64,000 nucleotides of DNA from Hoplostethus atlanticus (GCA_034670405.1 JAXDDX010000054.1:1798001-1862000), one strand, 5' to 3'. Shown: positions 12,694-25,960, numbered from the stretch's first letter. A program made the numbers and translations. The notes: generated by a model not told the origin, from the sequence alone.

Positions 12694-14965
12694 CGAGAAT
12701 GTACAGTACCTTTGTGTTTGCTTGCATATCCCTGCAGGATGTTGGCGTACGTGTGTTTGTGCAGCATGTCGGATCAATATAGGTTATGGGTATGTAAATG
12801 TAAAACTGTGAAATGATACGCAGTAGATAGTGAAACATTTTTAAAATGCAGTGATACAACTTTAAATCTTTTGTTATTTTAGTTGCAAGCACCACAATAT
12901 AGCACTGCAGTTAGTTCGTAGTTCGCTATCCCTTTAGGATACTGCAGACATTTTCTTACTTGCTACTATTTTGTAACAGATTGATGCATCACTTTAAAAA
13001 ACAACAACAATAGAAAACTAAATTGCTTCCTTAGATTAATTAGATAAACAACGACCCACTTCTTCGGGGTGCTCTGTGTCAAAATTCCCCTGCCCTAGTA
13101 CGCCACGTCAAACCTGCTCGTAAATAGATTCCTCCCCCAAATCCATGCAAATCAAACATGGCGGTTGTTGTTTGTCAGTGCGCCGAGTGTGTGCGTGCTC
13201 TTATTAATCTCTGTAATTTCAACCGACATAAGTGGGGATGCTATCGCTTTTGTGTCACGGGCTGAGCGCTGGAACATTGGCTTATTGGTTATGGTTGAAT
13301 TATTCATTTGAACCACAGGATTGCTGCTTGGCTATGTGGTCTATGTCAATGACTGACTGGGGATGACAGGCTGACTGGTGGGAATTTTATGATGATATGA
13401 GAGTGAAAATAATCTACGCTAACTTTTGTTCATCAGCAGAAATGCTACACTTGCTTTCGTCAACACAATGGATTTTGGCCCTCTTCCATGACTGAACACC
13501 ATATTGCACCATAAAGGATGTTCAGATGCCAGCTGATGAATTGTTCTCTACTGCTGCAGCAACACTATAATGTGCCATGATGATGCATGTTTTTGTGCAG
13601 AATTTGTCATCGCCAGGTGCTTAGAGTGAGGCAATTTATGCCAACCACCTGACAGTGGTGGATTTCCAAAGGTCTTGTCTTCACTGGAAAAGTTCTATCA
13701 TGATGTGTCTATTTGTGCTATTTTCTATGCACATGCACATGTACATGCTGTATGTTCACAGCTGAGGGATGTAGCACACCCTTTGGCAGCCATGTGACCA
13801 TGAGGTCCACAGTTAATGGGCAACAGTGGTCGTGAACAGCTGGTTATGCATGTACAACTTGACCGTCTCAACAGAATTCAACAGATATAGTTGATTTCGG
13901 TGCTGTTTTTGAAGGGAGACTGATCATTTCCACACTGATAGGTCTGATTCAATTTGTGTTTAGTTTGTTAACTAGCTAACCGCAGTATCAGAGCCCCGTT
14001 TAAGCAATCCAGGATAATTTGACGCGTGCCAGATCCAGTTATCTCATCAATTAAGATCGAGTTTACTTCATTTCAAGAACGTGGATTACAATCTGATTAG
14101 TCAATCTAGCATCATCGCGTCATCTCAAATAATGCGCCCGCCCTGCTATAAAGGGGAGATGAATCGCACGCCAAAAACAGGATCACAATTAGCTATATGG
14201 ACACAAGGCGAGGCGAAACTACGATTTGCAGGATCACATAACATTTTTCAAATTCTCATAATGTAACCTTTATATTGCTTTTATTTTGTTTTGTGGTTGT
14301 AGACACATTAAGCACATTTTTTCAGCTCCACAGAGCAAGAGGGTTATGAAGCAGAAAAATACATCTTAACTAGCAAATCCAACACTGCTAGAGAGACTAA
14401 ATTGAGGGAGGAAGACTGGCAGAGAATTGTAGATAAATTAAATGCATAAGAAGACTTTTATTCACTAAAGAGTGTGGCTAATTTAATTCTGCTAAATTTT
14501 AAAGTAGTTGTAAGCCCCTAATATTTCGACTCTTATAATGTCTGATAATGTCCCCATTCTGAAACATTAAAAATTATATTATTTTTAATGGCTTCCCAGG
14601 GCATCTGGCAGTGGCAGCAAAAGGACCTGGCAGCGGGTGAAAATCAAATCTAAAAATGTATTGAAAACAGGTCGCCTCTTTATTGCAATTCAACATTTTC
14701 AGCTAGGTAATGTCCAAGAAAGTGGTTAACCTCAAATGTGCTGGAGGTAAATAATTGGCTCACATCTAAATCGGTAGCACTCAAGAACCCCTCTTATGCT
14801 CATTTCTGCTGTTGGGTGTGTGTGATTTCACCGGGTGGCTTTTATACGTTCAAATTATCAAGCTAACTTGAGTTAAAATCTGAGTGTTTGCAGGTATGGT
14901 CTTCAGACTCATACCTGGTCAATTCTGGCTAAATTGTAAACACAAATTGTAAAAAAAAAATTAAT
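12694..14965. other. Non-coding DNA, no gene recognised
   Basis: Complex, mostly AT-rich sequence without element boundaries. The frame at 14081-14266 matches nothing known. The part at 14000-14260 has TAAT cores and may be regulatory, which is inference. Confidence 0.5.
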
Positions 14966-14970
14966 CCATT

Positions 14971-15118
14971 TGTGGCGGACTGGAGGGAGGGTGGGGGGAG
15001 GCTTAATTGGATCCAGGAGAGAGGTGAGTTAGTGGACTGCTTCTTCTAGCAGTCCACTAACTCACCTCTCTCCTGGATCCAATTAAGCCTCCCCCCACCC
15101 TCCCTCCAGTCCGCCACA
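14971..15118. repeat. Perfect 71-bp-arm palindrome with 6-nt loop
   Basis: Left arm 14971-15041, loop 15042-15047, right arm 15048-15118. I checked every base pair of the two arms and found no mismatch. Such an intact palindrome is normally unstable, so it is either recent or maintained. Confidence 0.95.
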
Positions 15119-15219
15119 TACCCCCACCGCCAAACTGAGGCTGGGGAGCCGTCCGGCCGAAGCCACCTCTCTCCTGGATCCAATTAAGCCTCCCCCCACC
15201 CTCCCTCCAGTCCGCCACA
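14971..15219. mobile_element. Palindromic foldback/MITE-like element
   Basis: The element begins TGTGGCGGAC and ends GTCCGCCACA, and CCATT flanks it on both sides (14966-14970 and 15220-15224), which suggests a 5-bp target duplication. Its left 71 bp (14971-15041) are followed by a 6-nt loop and a perfect reverse complement (15048-15118). A third partial copy, in the orientation of the right arm, occupies 15164-15219 and forms the outer terminus. The spacer 15119-15163 is GC-rich and unique. There is no coding capacity. TG...CA ends with a 5-bp duplication recall LTR or Ginger-like integration, but the long inverted termini argue for a DNA transposon. The family is not identified. Confidence 0.75.
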
Positions 15220-15224
15220 CCATT

Positions 15225-17917
15225 TAACTGAGTTAGCGTTGCACGTGAAACGGGGCCCTGGTCTGCTAACCATCACTGTCTTGTTGTAAACGCATCTGAT
15301 TTGTGCACTAGCTAACGTATGTAGTAGAAGCTAACGTTAATGTTAGCAGAGGCTAGTAGTCGTGTGTTAACACTAACATCAGTTGCTAAATTAGCCTGCT
15401 AGTTAGCTAGTTAGCTAACAGTTTGTTCAGGCTAACTGAGGTGACTCTTCTCAAGCTACAACTCAAGAGTGGAATAGAGACTATGACTATATATTTTCAG
15501 ACATCCCACCCTGCAAAAACTCATTTCACGGAGGTAGCCTGGTATATAGTTAGTTAGCTGTTTGCGCACAGCCAATTCCCCACTGGACCTCCATGATGAT
15601 GCCAGACGTGGTTACTTGATTTGTGACACGACTACAAAGTCTCTAGAGCAAACTTCTATACCACACTATACAAACTTTCCTTCTATATGTTGACTCCAGT
15701 GGAGGATGGCTGGCTCCTTAGGCATAGCAGTGATGATGCCAGATAAAATGTTATAGCCCTAGAGCCCATGATTCATGTTTTGAACCCTCCAGCTACATTA
15801 AAAACCCATTGATCGTCCCCAACGCCCACCCTAATCCTAATGCAAAAAATAAATACCGTGTAAATTCCCCCAGCAGAGATTCCTCCGCTTTCTCTGAGAG
15901 AGTGCATGTAATCAATACGCGCTTTTGGGTGTAAAATAACCTTTTGATGACCAGTGAGGAAATGCAAGCCATTCAGAGCGTTTCTCACACACCCTTATTG
16001 ATCTCTCCATTTTTTCTCCACCCTTCTCCCAACTCAGGCATGCCAACCAGGCCGCCTCTTTATTCTGACATTCAGTGGAAATCCACATCCTTTATGATGC
16101 ATATGGGGCATTTAACTGTGAGTTTAAACGCACATGTAGTTCAGAGAGGCGGGCAGATAGGCGGTGTGTCCTCTTCCACCTCTTCTCTTTGCCTCGGTGG
16201 TTTTAAAGGTTAGTTTGGCCGGTTCACTTCCTCTCTGCAGTGAGGGAAATCGGTCCTGCCGTGCTTATTCAGCTGAGCAGCCATTGCTAGGGTCCATTTA
16301 GTCACATCCTTTTCTATCCAACACTGTGTCCACCCCAGACCTTCAAAAATGTTACCTTGCGTCGGTAAGCAGTGGAGAATATGCAGCTGCAGCTCATTTT
16401 TTTGTTAGACAGTTCTCAACCTGAGAAAAAATAGTGGAAACATTAGTGGAAAAATGTATTTATGCCAATGACGCTGATTGACATTGTGATTAAAAAAAAA
16501 ATAGAATAATTGAATTAGTTTTGTTTTAAGAAGACAGACGTTTTCATCTCCCTGAGCAATTGAAAAAAGACTGTATTTCTATTGTCCAGTCACCCACACA
16601 CACACAGACACATTTGTATGTGTGTGTATGTGTATTATATTTTCTTTTGTTATTTTATTCAGTGCATTACTGTAAAGGGCCTGCGTCCTATCTTGCCAGG
16701 AGTAATGATAGTTAGCATTCTGTTCGTTTTGATCAAATTCTCCCTGAAATTCCCTGAAGATAGCTCCTGCATCCAAATGTTTGAACCCGTGGTCCCCAGT
16801 TGTTCAATATATTTAATGAAATATGTTAATAAATCTCCCTCTTCCACCAGAGTAAGCAGGTCTGCTGCAGACTCAGCTTTCTTTGTGGACTTTGGCGCCA
16901 ACCAAATAAGATTTGTGCCCTACATAGTGGGCATTTACTTTGTCTGACGGCTTATTTCCGTGCTCGTGTTGCAGCATAATCTACAATGGAACGGAGGGCT
17001 GAGACTAATTTGCCAGGTCACTAGGTTAAGGGTAAAGTTATCGCCGGGGACGAGGGTCTATAGCCGATAAGCCAGTGAAAAATACAGATGATATAGAGTC
17101 AGTGGGTGAAATGAAATATGAGGAGGCTTCCTGTTTTTGTTGCAAGGGGAAACCAGAAGCGATGCTCTATCATATTACATATAGCGTGTGTATTGGGTAT
17201 AATCATGTTGTCCACCACAATTTTTTTAAATGATCATAGCAAATACACTGCATATTATTTGAAACACTGGGACATATGCCAAATATGTTGCCTGTCATTT
17301 TAGTTTTGATTCTGTAATGCCTTATAGGTACCAATATGATGTGTAATAGAAACCTCATTACTAATTATGTGTGCTTACACATAAAGCATAGGATTTTATT
17401 AAAAGCACCCCACCCCCCACCCCAAGGTGTCCCTAGGGGCCATGGATGGGATTAGTTTTGTCTCAAGATGAATTATACTCGATGATATCTGCCTTTTTGT
17501 GTCATGATCTGCAAGGAAAACCAAAACCTGTCTTGAAATAAAGGGGGAATAAGAGTGGGGAGAAATTCTGAGTTCAAACGAGACTGGTGAATGATGGGGA
17601 AGGTAAAATAATCAATCCACCAATCACTCGGCTGTGTTAGTGTACATGTGCCGGGGCCCCGTTGTTCATGTTACAGTCGATAACAGCGATTGATCGTAAC
17701 CCTGTACATGTTTGGAGTGCAGGAACCTTTGTTTGAGATGGGCAATGAAAAGCTTAAGTGCTTCTTGTGGTTATATCTGGTGCATGTGGGCCAGTATGTA
17801 CGTGATCTCTTATTATTGACTATGATGTTGAAGCATATTTTTGTGACGCAGCGTGCAGGATTATGTAGTTCATGTGCCTGAGAGTATGTGCGTGGCCACA
17901 TTTCTAGAACTTCTCTT
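15225..17917. other. Non-coding DNA, no gene recognised
   Basis: Holds GCTAAC/GTTAGC-rich sequence at 15230-15440 (many scattered GCTAAC and GTTAGC words), one copy of the 27-bp direct repeat, a short CA/TG stretch near 16595-16635 and an open minus frame at 16659-16901 discussed as a finding. Confidence 0.5.
16189..16215 (+). repeat. 27-bp direct repeat, copy 1
   Basis: An exact 27-base word beginning TTGCCTCGGTGGTTTTAAAG that recurs at 17918-17944. The bases just upstream (CTTCTCTT) are also shared apart from one T, so the similarity spans about 35 bp. Confidence 0.9.
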
Positions 17918-17944
17918 TTGCCTCGGTGGTTTTAAAGGTTAGTT
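17918..17944 (+). repeat. 27-bp direct repeat, copy 2
   Basis: Second exact copy, same strand, 1729 bp downstream of the first. Flanks diverge immediately after the repeat, so it is not a large tandem duplication. Confidence 0.9.
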
Positions 17945-18248
17945 GGCAGGGACCTCGCTTCTCTTCTCTTGGCGGCGCCGTCCCTGCAGCAGCTGCTCCA
18001 AGACATCGTCATCACTCTCCCCATAATGAGCCCAGGGTGAGATGGGAAGGTAGGGCGGTAGGGGTGGGCAGTGCCACTCGGCGTTGAGGGAAAAACCCCG
18101 CCGTGACACAAGCTGTCTACACGGACACGTGCGGACACCAGACTTTCTGAGACTCCTCAGGTGAACCGAAGACGTGGCCTCGTTAATGGACTTTCAGTAA
18201 ATCATAACTTAGAGGGGAAAAAACTGAGCCAGACATGAGCTCATTAGC

Positions 18249-18277
18249 ATCTATCTATCTATCTATCTATCTATCTA
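18249..18277. repeat. (ATCT)7 microsatellite
   Basis: Seven tetranucleotide units, directly visible. Confidence 0.95.
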
Positions 18278-19637
18278 GTAGTACCTAACCTACCCACAGT
18301 CTTATCGGCAGAGAGGACAACCAAGTGCAATTAATAAACATTTATGTTTGACAATTTAGCCACCACACAAAATGATTTCATGCCCCCTCTCCCCCTGCAC
18401 CACTTTACACCAGGCGATGACACCAAATCAGCTGCAATCTTTGTTAATCAGTGTAAGGATCACACTACAATTTCTTAATTGCAATGGGTGCTTTTTTCCC
18501 CCTTCTCCTTCTCAGGGCCAGAGCCTGGCCAGAGAAAAAGACAATTAAGCTAATGCAGTGTGTGTCATAAGGTTGTAGATATTTCAAGAGTGGAGCAATT
18601 TACCGCTTGGGAAAGGAGGAGTGCACTTGCATAAAACATTCCCCCTCTCCTAGATTTATTATGCTTTTAGTTGTGTTATATGTGATACAATTAGCGGGAG
18701 GTGCCAATAAGGCTCGCAGCTCAAGGACGTGGTCATCGCCCGGCCATCTGTCATTAATTGCATTGTCCTGTTATGCGGCAGACAGGCAGGCAAGCAGGCG
18801 GGCCCAAGGGGAACAGTTGAGCTGTGTGTCACAAGACACATGACACCACAGGTGTGAATTGAACATTTATGCCACTGTGAATCTGTAGTGGAGAAAAAAA
18901 GGAGGATGGTCCTTTTGTCCTAGAAACAAAAGTTTAGACATTTCAAAATGGCAAAAGTCTGAAAGCTGCTCTGTTGTTTGTAATGTAACTGTGTCACGCA
19001 GAGTTTGGTGTCGTTTCATAGGACTTGAGGTGTTTCAAAGCAGCAAATAATACAGCATATAAATGGCTGTATTCCTTGGACTCAAGGCTGTAGTGAAGAA
19101 ATACATCCCATAATGCATTATGGAGTTGAGGTCACACGGCAGAATAAATGAATAACGCTTTGGACAGAAACACATTGTAGGATGGTCGGCGCCTCTTTTG
19201 GCTGTGTCATCTTCATTAAGGAGCAAATTGGTGTAGAACTGCAGAGGGCAGCAATGATATGTAGAAGGAAGTGCCTCGAGTGCCATAACGTTATCTGGGA
19301 GAAGGGAGGGAGAGCCGAGCGCCAGCCTGTAGACTGCACATTCTCCCATTGCTCACAGAAGATGACTTATTTCTATGCAACACCCAAGTTGGTTCTCAAT
19401 TTGTGCCCCCTTTCTCTCGAATCTCACTTATCTCACTTCCTGTATGGTTGTTCATCATTGTTGCGTAATAAATCTTGTGTCTCCAATTCACAATCTGGAC
19501 GTTGCTTTATGGACTTTCATGTTAGTATGTAATCCGTCACCTGACTGAAAACAGGAGACTGTGACAAAAGGAATCTTATTTTTGCTGCCACGTTTCTTTT
19601 CTTGAGAAGGCTGCTGATATTTCCCTTCACTGTGCTT

Positions 19638-19667
19638 TTTAAAAGCTTTAAAAGCTTTAAAAGCTTT
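19638..19667. repeat. (TTTAAAAGC)3 tandem repeat
   Basis: Three exact 9-bp units at 19638-19664 plus TTT. Each junction contains the palindrome AAAGCTTT or TTTAAA, so the tract is also rich in short palindromes. Confidence 0.9.
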
Positions 19668-21328
19668 CCTGTGCCCCGGCGGCCCAATAGCACCCTTAGT
19701 CAAGATCTGTTGAGGCACACTGTGAAAATGTAAAAAGCAAAGTGTGAAAAGCTTCCGATAGGTCAGAGGTTAAACCCAGGGTTGGGTTGATGTGGTCTTT
19801 ACAACCATGTCAATAAAAAAAAAGAGCACAGCATACTTACAGCCATGAAGGAGCAGTGTCAAAAGACAACACACACTGAGAGATGACTTGTTTCAGGGGA
19901 AATTAATTAGACATTTTTGCACAAAACATAACATTGCCACCATTAAACACCTCACTGTGGCAAATATCCCTTTTCACGTGCTGAACAATGAAGTGTTTTA
20001 CATCCTGCCGCAGTAATTCCTACCAGTACCGGTACTGAGGTGAATACATTTTATACTGAGCTGTGCATGACAGTGTGACAGACCACAACTGTAAAAGAAA
20101 ATAAAGTGTAGCTGCACAAGATTGTAGTGCATGAACACCCTGTATTAGACTCAATCCACACCCTGCAACGGTGTGTCAGTAATGTTTTCAAGCTTAATGG
20201 GATTAGATCTAAATTTAGAAGGATCACGTCTCGCTTGCAGGAGCAAGGTATTTAAAAATTGGAATGGAGATACCTGGGAAAATTGCTACTTTGCATGGCT
20301 TTCTGACAATGTGTCATTACTAAAAAACACTCCCTACTGCCAAGAAGGGCCCAGGACAGGGGACTATTTTTGGGAATGAAGCGGAAACATGGCCCGAGTC
20401 CCCCCTCTCATCAGCAACAGCGCGTAAAAAGCAAGATGGCATCCCGTGGCGTCGTTGAAGGACAGGTGGGGAGATGAGTTCCTGACACACTTTGGCGTGT
20501 GCGCGCCACAGCGCCCGTCATGTCAGGGCCTGACAGTGTTCATTTGTCGGCGAAGGGTTTGACTTGACAGGTTGGCGGAGATGCAAATGATCATTTCCTG
20601 CTTCTTTTTTGGTTCCATTAAAGTCAAAGGTTGGCAAACAAAAGTTGCTTAAACATTCAGGGCTGGGAGGACAGGATGCCTGGCCCATTTTCGGATGGGT
20701 TGACGGACGTCGTGATTGACGGGTTTTTATGACCAAATTGACACAATACATGCAGACAAATAGACGAGGGCAAAGTCAACATGTTGGGAATCTTGGAGGT
20801 CTGTCGGAGACGGGCTTCCTGGTGTTTCGACTGTCACGACATCACACACAAAACGCCAGCGAGCATCAGACAAGTGTTTGCACAGCTTGTATGCTATAAC
20901 GTATTGTCGTGACAAATAAGAAAATAGTCCAAGCATATCATAACCACCGTGCTGGGAAAAAAAAGGAGTTTACCTCAATCCTTTAATTATGAATTAGTTC
21001 AATAAATGTGCAAATCTGTTCATCTGAGACATCTTGAGATTTGTAAATATTTTGAAAGTATTTGTTAAAGGGGGTGCAGAAGAATAGGCACAGAAAGGGC
21101 TGGTTGATGGTCTGGGGAATAGCAGGCTGGGATACACCATCTGGCCTATTCTGCATATTCTTACCATTTGAATTGCAGATTGGAGGTAGAATGAAATTTT
21201 GGAATGGGAGCGCTGGCAGACTTCACAGGGAACAACCAAAGCAAAAACAACAAACAGTTTGAAGGCGACCATCTTTTTTTTTTTTGCGAGCGATGATGAC
21301 ATCAAAGGCTTAATTAAGACCACACGCC

Positions 21329-21345
21329 TTTTTTTTTTTTTTTTT
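21329..21345. repeat. T17 homopolymer
   Basis: Seventeen consecutive T. A shorter T run lies about 50 bp upstream. Confidence 0.85.
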
Positions 21346-24300
21346 GCTCATTTAGAGCAACTTGCATTAAGCGATAGCATCATTATTGGGGACCGGATAC
21401 AAAGGGAACGATCCGTCCTTCAAAGCGATCGCTGCTGTCGCTGAAGCGTGCGCGACAACGTCGTACAAGCGAGATCACCTCAAGGGTTGAGAAGACAGCT
21501 GTTTGAAACTTGAGCCTCATCTCATCAAACTGGATGGACAGAGAATCTGAAGAGCCTTTGGTTACTTTGATAGTTTCTTCACTGTTTCTCTTTTGTAAAT
21601 TGTTTCGCTAAAAGTGCCATAACTTTGAAGCATGATGGGAGGTTTTTTTTCTTGTATCTTGTGTGGGTCTTACTTGAAACAGATTTTGGGTTGGTTTTGA
21701 AAATATGTGATACTCATATAAATATGGTGATGTATGTTCAGTGCCAGGTAGAAACAATGTTAACTGCAGAAACATTTGTACACTTCATTTATAGTGTTAT
21801 AAATTGACTGCCACTGGTGAAACAAGGGACCTTAATAAGAGCAGCCATTCCAATCCCAAGGATTTCCACATATCTGAAATGTGTCTGGGCCCAATCACCC
21901 CTATCAGAGGCACCGATCTCAGCAAAAGGCAATTTCAAGGACTTTGTTTTATTTTACACTTTAAAAATGTCTGGGATAATGTGCAACTGTGGTCAATGTT
22001 TATGAACAACCATAAAGACAAACTTAGTGTAGCGTCAAAGCCAAGCTATTATGCAATAAAAATTAACGTCCGTGAAGAGAGGAGAGGACAATGCAATCAT
22101 TAAAGAGGAAATTACTGGTCAGTCAATCAAATGAATGCTGTGCATGATAACACTATTCTAGTTTTTAGTGCAGTGGCAAAGTGCAGCACAAATTTGACAT
22201 AAAAAACTAAAAACAAACTGGCAAAATGGTTGTTATTCTGTGTGTATGACCAGAAAAAGGAGAGAATGATGAGTTTAGAGACACGTGAGAAACTGAAAGT
22301 ACATATTGTGATTTCTCAAAAGTACAGCACTTAATAACACCCCATGGCATTAAACAAAAAAAAACAACAACCCAAAAACAGATTTGTGGAGTAGTTTTGA
22401 GAGGGAGCCAGAAAATATGACACTCTCAAGACTCGGCCACTGACTCAGAGCAGACATCGGAAAAATCAATAGCAGCAGATGCCCTATTTTCCCTTCCTCT
22501 TGAAAACATATATATGAAAAAGCCCTATCCTCAAAGGTTAATGCCTGTTCTCTCTGCCCGTGTAGCAGCACTAGAGCCTGGGGACACAGGGTCTGATGGA
22601 AAGGGGCACTGGGATGGAGTGCACATGGTCAGGAACATCTCTGGCATTTCATCCTCCTCTGGAAATGATGTAACATGGCCCTGACATTAGTCAGCCCAGT
22701 AAAGATGGATCAGGTGTAGACAGAGCCCAAGCCGAAACCGGTTCAAGGCCACAAAATAGAGACATTTAGAGTAGAATTACATCCCACCCAGGGATTGACG
22801 ACGGATTGATTGAAACACCAGAATTAACCAGAATTAACAGAACATTTAAGCTAGAGGAGAGGAGAAGTCGTGTTCCTGTAGTTAATTCCTGTAGGAATGT
22901 ACTTAACACTCCTGATGTGCAGTCTGTGATCAAAACGTTGGGTTATGAAATGCTTTCAGACCTAGTGGAAGAAAAGCAGTGCACTTGGAAAATTAAAACA
23001 TTTTCTGCCTTTGACCCCGAATCTTAACCATATTATGAGCTGCATTGTTTGAGGGGTTGAAGCAATAGGAGGTATTATCTGAATGGATAGTATTAGGTTG
23101 CTGCTCAAGCTGGTTATCGCCACTTGATGTGGGTGGCTTTCAAGAGGCAACTGTGAACATTCAGTGCGGCTATACACATCAGGTATCGACAATCACTGCT
23201 TCTTTCTCTCAGTTCAGGGTTCCAGCCACTATACGCCTTCGTGTCGGCAATAACTTCATCAAAAGAGCTTTGCATAACATATTTGTTTGCCGATTACATA
23301 AAGCATTGCATCCCACGCCTCCCGATGGCAACTCGAGACCACCTACTTGTTAACAAATGCTTTGGGGAACGTCGGTTTTTACAAGAGCAATTATTAGGTG
23401 CCTTCAGTGTGCAGGAAATGATTGTTTTGAAGTCGCTCAGGTATTGTAGGCTGTCAGCATGTCGTATCCTGGACTTTTTTTTTTTTTTTTCCCGTGAGCA
23501 CTCGGGGATGATGGAAGGACTTAGACAAAGGCAGAGGGACAGGCTGACCTCAGAAAAAGGACATGCAGCTAGCTCCAACAGACAGCAGATTACTCGTTTT
23601 ATCACATTTAAAGGACTGGGACCTTGAAATAATGCACCTTTAATATAATTACCTGCCAATAGCAAAAGGTATTGTAGTGTGTCACACGAAAAAAAGGGAA
23701 AATCTCTCTCGACCCTTGGTCTACCAATTTCTGCTGGCGTAAAAGCTTTTGTCCGCTTAAACTTGATTTTCCCTCGGAATTTGGGGACCTTAGGTAAAGC
23801 AAAAGAGTTTTAATCCAGGAGAGAAGGGTTTAATTAAGTCTTTTCCTTATCAGCATTATTTGATAAAGTGTCTAAGATTGGTTGAAAAGGTATAGTGATT
23901 AGTGCAACTGCATAAAATTGATTATGTAGCTTCTTTCCTAATTCTTAACCCTTCGGCAAGGAGATGTCAAATCACAGAAATTCAAGGAGGACAAATAATG
24001 ACTATTGGATAATCCTCATTCTTAGTATTTGAAACATGAAAAGAAATGGTGCGTAGTAGTCTTGATTGGAGTCACGGCAACAATTTTCTCCCACCAAGAC
24101 ATACTATATGATCAATACAATTCATGTATTGCAGATAAACCCGTCGATCTGTCTTCATAAACCATCTTTGAATAGGAGTGTGAAATATGAGACCGGTTTA
24201 CCTCTGAAGTTTTAGCCAAACCGTTGATGATGATCACGTCTCTCGCTGCGCGCTCAAAATAAGCCCGCTTTCTATTTCGATGTGCTCGTGCCGCCAGCAC

Positions 24301-25115
24301 GGCAGACAAGTCTTCCCGAAAGAAACTTGATCTGAATGCGCGTCTGGAGGAATTAATCGGTGCAGGGCGAACCCCCGACATTAATGAAGTCCTCTGAAAC
24401 GTTAGCTCCGTGTAGACTGTTCCTTCTCCTGGCGGGGTCAGTTTGGACAAATCCCCTACATTGTTTGTTGGCCAAGTTTTGCCAGGCCAGAGTATAACCT
24501 AATTGCTCCCATTGGTAATGATCTACATTAGGTCCATTATGGGGAAACTATAAAACTCAGCAGTGAATGGACTCAATCTTGTTAATATCGATTTTCCTTA
24601 ATGTTAAAAGCACTGAGGTAGATATCTAAAGGGAGATATAGCGCTGATGTCCTCTTTGGTCTGGCAGAGAAAGGGAGAGAGAGAGAGAGGGAAAGAGATG
24701 TTCTGATGCACTGCAGCAAAGCGAATGTGTATCTAATCTGACACCTAGCACTCCTGGCTAATGTCTTGATAGGGCGTAAGTGGATCGCTTCTGCCCTTGG
24801 AAAAAATGTTCCCCCCGGTGCAGCTGAAAGAAAAAGACAGAGAAAATACCTCTGCCTCTGTCCCCTGTTCTCGTTCACCGTTCCTATAATATTTTCTCTG
24901 TCTCCGACCTTATTGATTTTGGATTACAACTGTTTCATGTTTCCCCGCGTGCCGCACTTTTGGTACAACGAGATACCTAATGACGCCGCCAAGGTTTTGG
25001 AGCTCACTGAGCCCCGAGAGCTGTTTTTTCAGTCATTTCAACCTTTTTGTTGCACCGGTTCAAATGTCAACGCAAATACACTGTTGTCGTTCAGCGGTGT
25101 ATTTAAGGCGTACGA

Positions 25116-25137
25116 GTGTGTGTGTGTGTGTGTGTGT
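25116..25137. repeat. (GT)11 microsatellite
   Basis: Eleven GT units, directly visible. Confidence 0.95.
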
Positions 25138-25957
25138 CTGTGATTGTGCGCATGAATGTGTTTCCGTGTTGACGCGGGCGGGGCCAGGGACATCCATCAC
25201 ATCCTTGCCCTGTCATGGCTGAAGGGAGAGCATGTTGCTGGGCGGAGCTTGTGAAATTGTTTCCCCTGCCTACCAGGATTGGCTTAAATATCTCCAATCA
25301 AGTCATAGTAGATCTGCTTGTCCCAAAATACTGTAAGCACAATCTGTATACTATTGAAATAATCTTAAAAGTACAGGACTTGCCAACCGATTTGTCTCAC
25401 GACTCTTGAAGAAACTACGTTGACACTGGATGGAAACTAGAATGAATGGCGTCGTGACTCATCCCTTAATGCATGCTTTTATATATAAATGTTTTACCCA
25501 TAGACCGTTTAAGAAGCGGCGGCCATTCTCCGTCCTATTCACAGGACTAACCCAATAGGAGGCGAGAGCTCGCGCCGACGGTGCCGTGATGGTGCAAGTC
25601 AACAATTACCTCGGTGCTCAAAATGACAGGGTAGACGTCAGCCGTTGCCGTGTCCCTACTCTCCACGATTGATGAGTTCATTTATCTCTCCCTGGCCCGT
25701 CTTCTGCCTTTTCGCCCCTCTGTTGCTATGAAAATGAATAGCCCCCGTAAAATGGAGAAATCGTGCCCTGAAAAAAATCCCTCCTTACAATACCACAGAG
25801 GCATATTTATTTCATCTTAAAGGGGAGGTTTGGGGTCACCCTCCAGTCCTTCCCCAGTGACATTTTCCGACTTGACATTCTGTGACATTTCCAGTTAAAT
25901 ATTGCTGATATTCCTGCAGTGGAATTAAAAGCGTGTCTAAAAGGGACACCGGCATTA

Positions 25958-25960
<3 letters not shown>
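25138..25960. other. Non-coding DNA, no gene recognised
   Basis: The part at 25500-25780 keeps several CpGs and is complex and repeat-free. It could be regulatory, but nothing specific is visible. Confidence 0.5.

Larger units (their letters stand above)
17945..25110. other. Non-coding DNA with candidate conserved blocks
   Basis: No gene recognised. The block at about 18420-18900 is complex and repeat-free, with several AATTA/TTAAT cores and an intact, compact feel typical of teleost conserved non-coding elements; this is inference. Homopolymer T tracts lie at 21329-21345 and near 23476-23490. Open frames on both strands match no family. Confidence 0.5.

Noticed and set aside
24112-24450. 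112-codon minus-strand frame with an Arg-rich region
   Set aside because: No recognisable domain and no splice context; more likely regulatory or neutral DNA.
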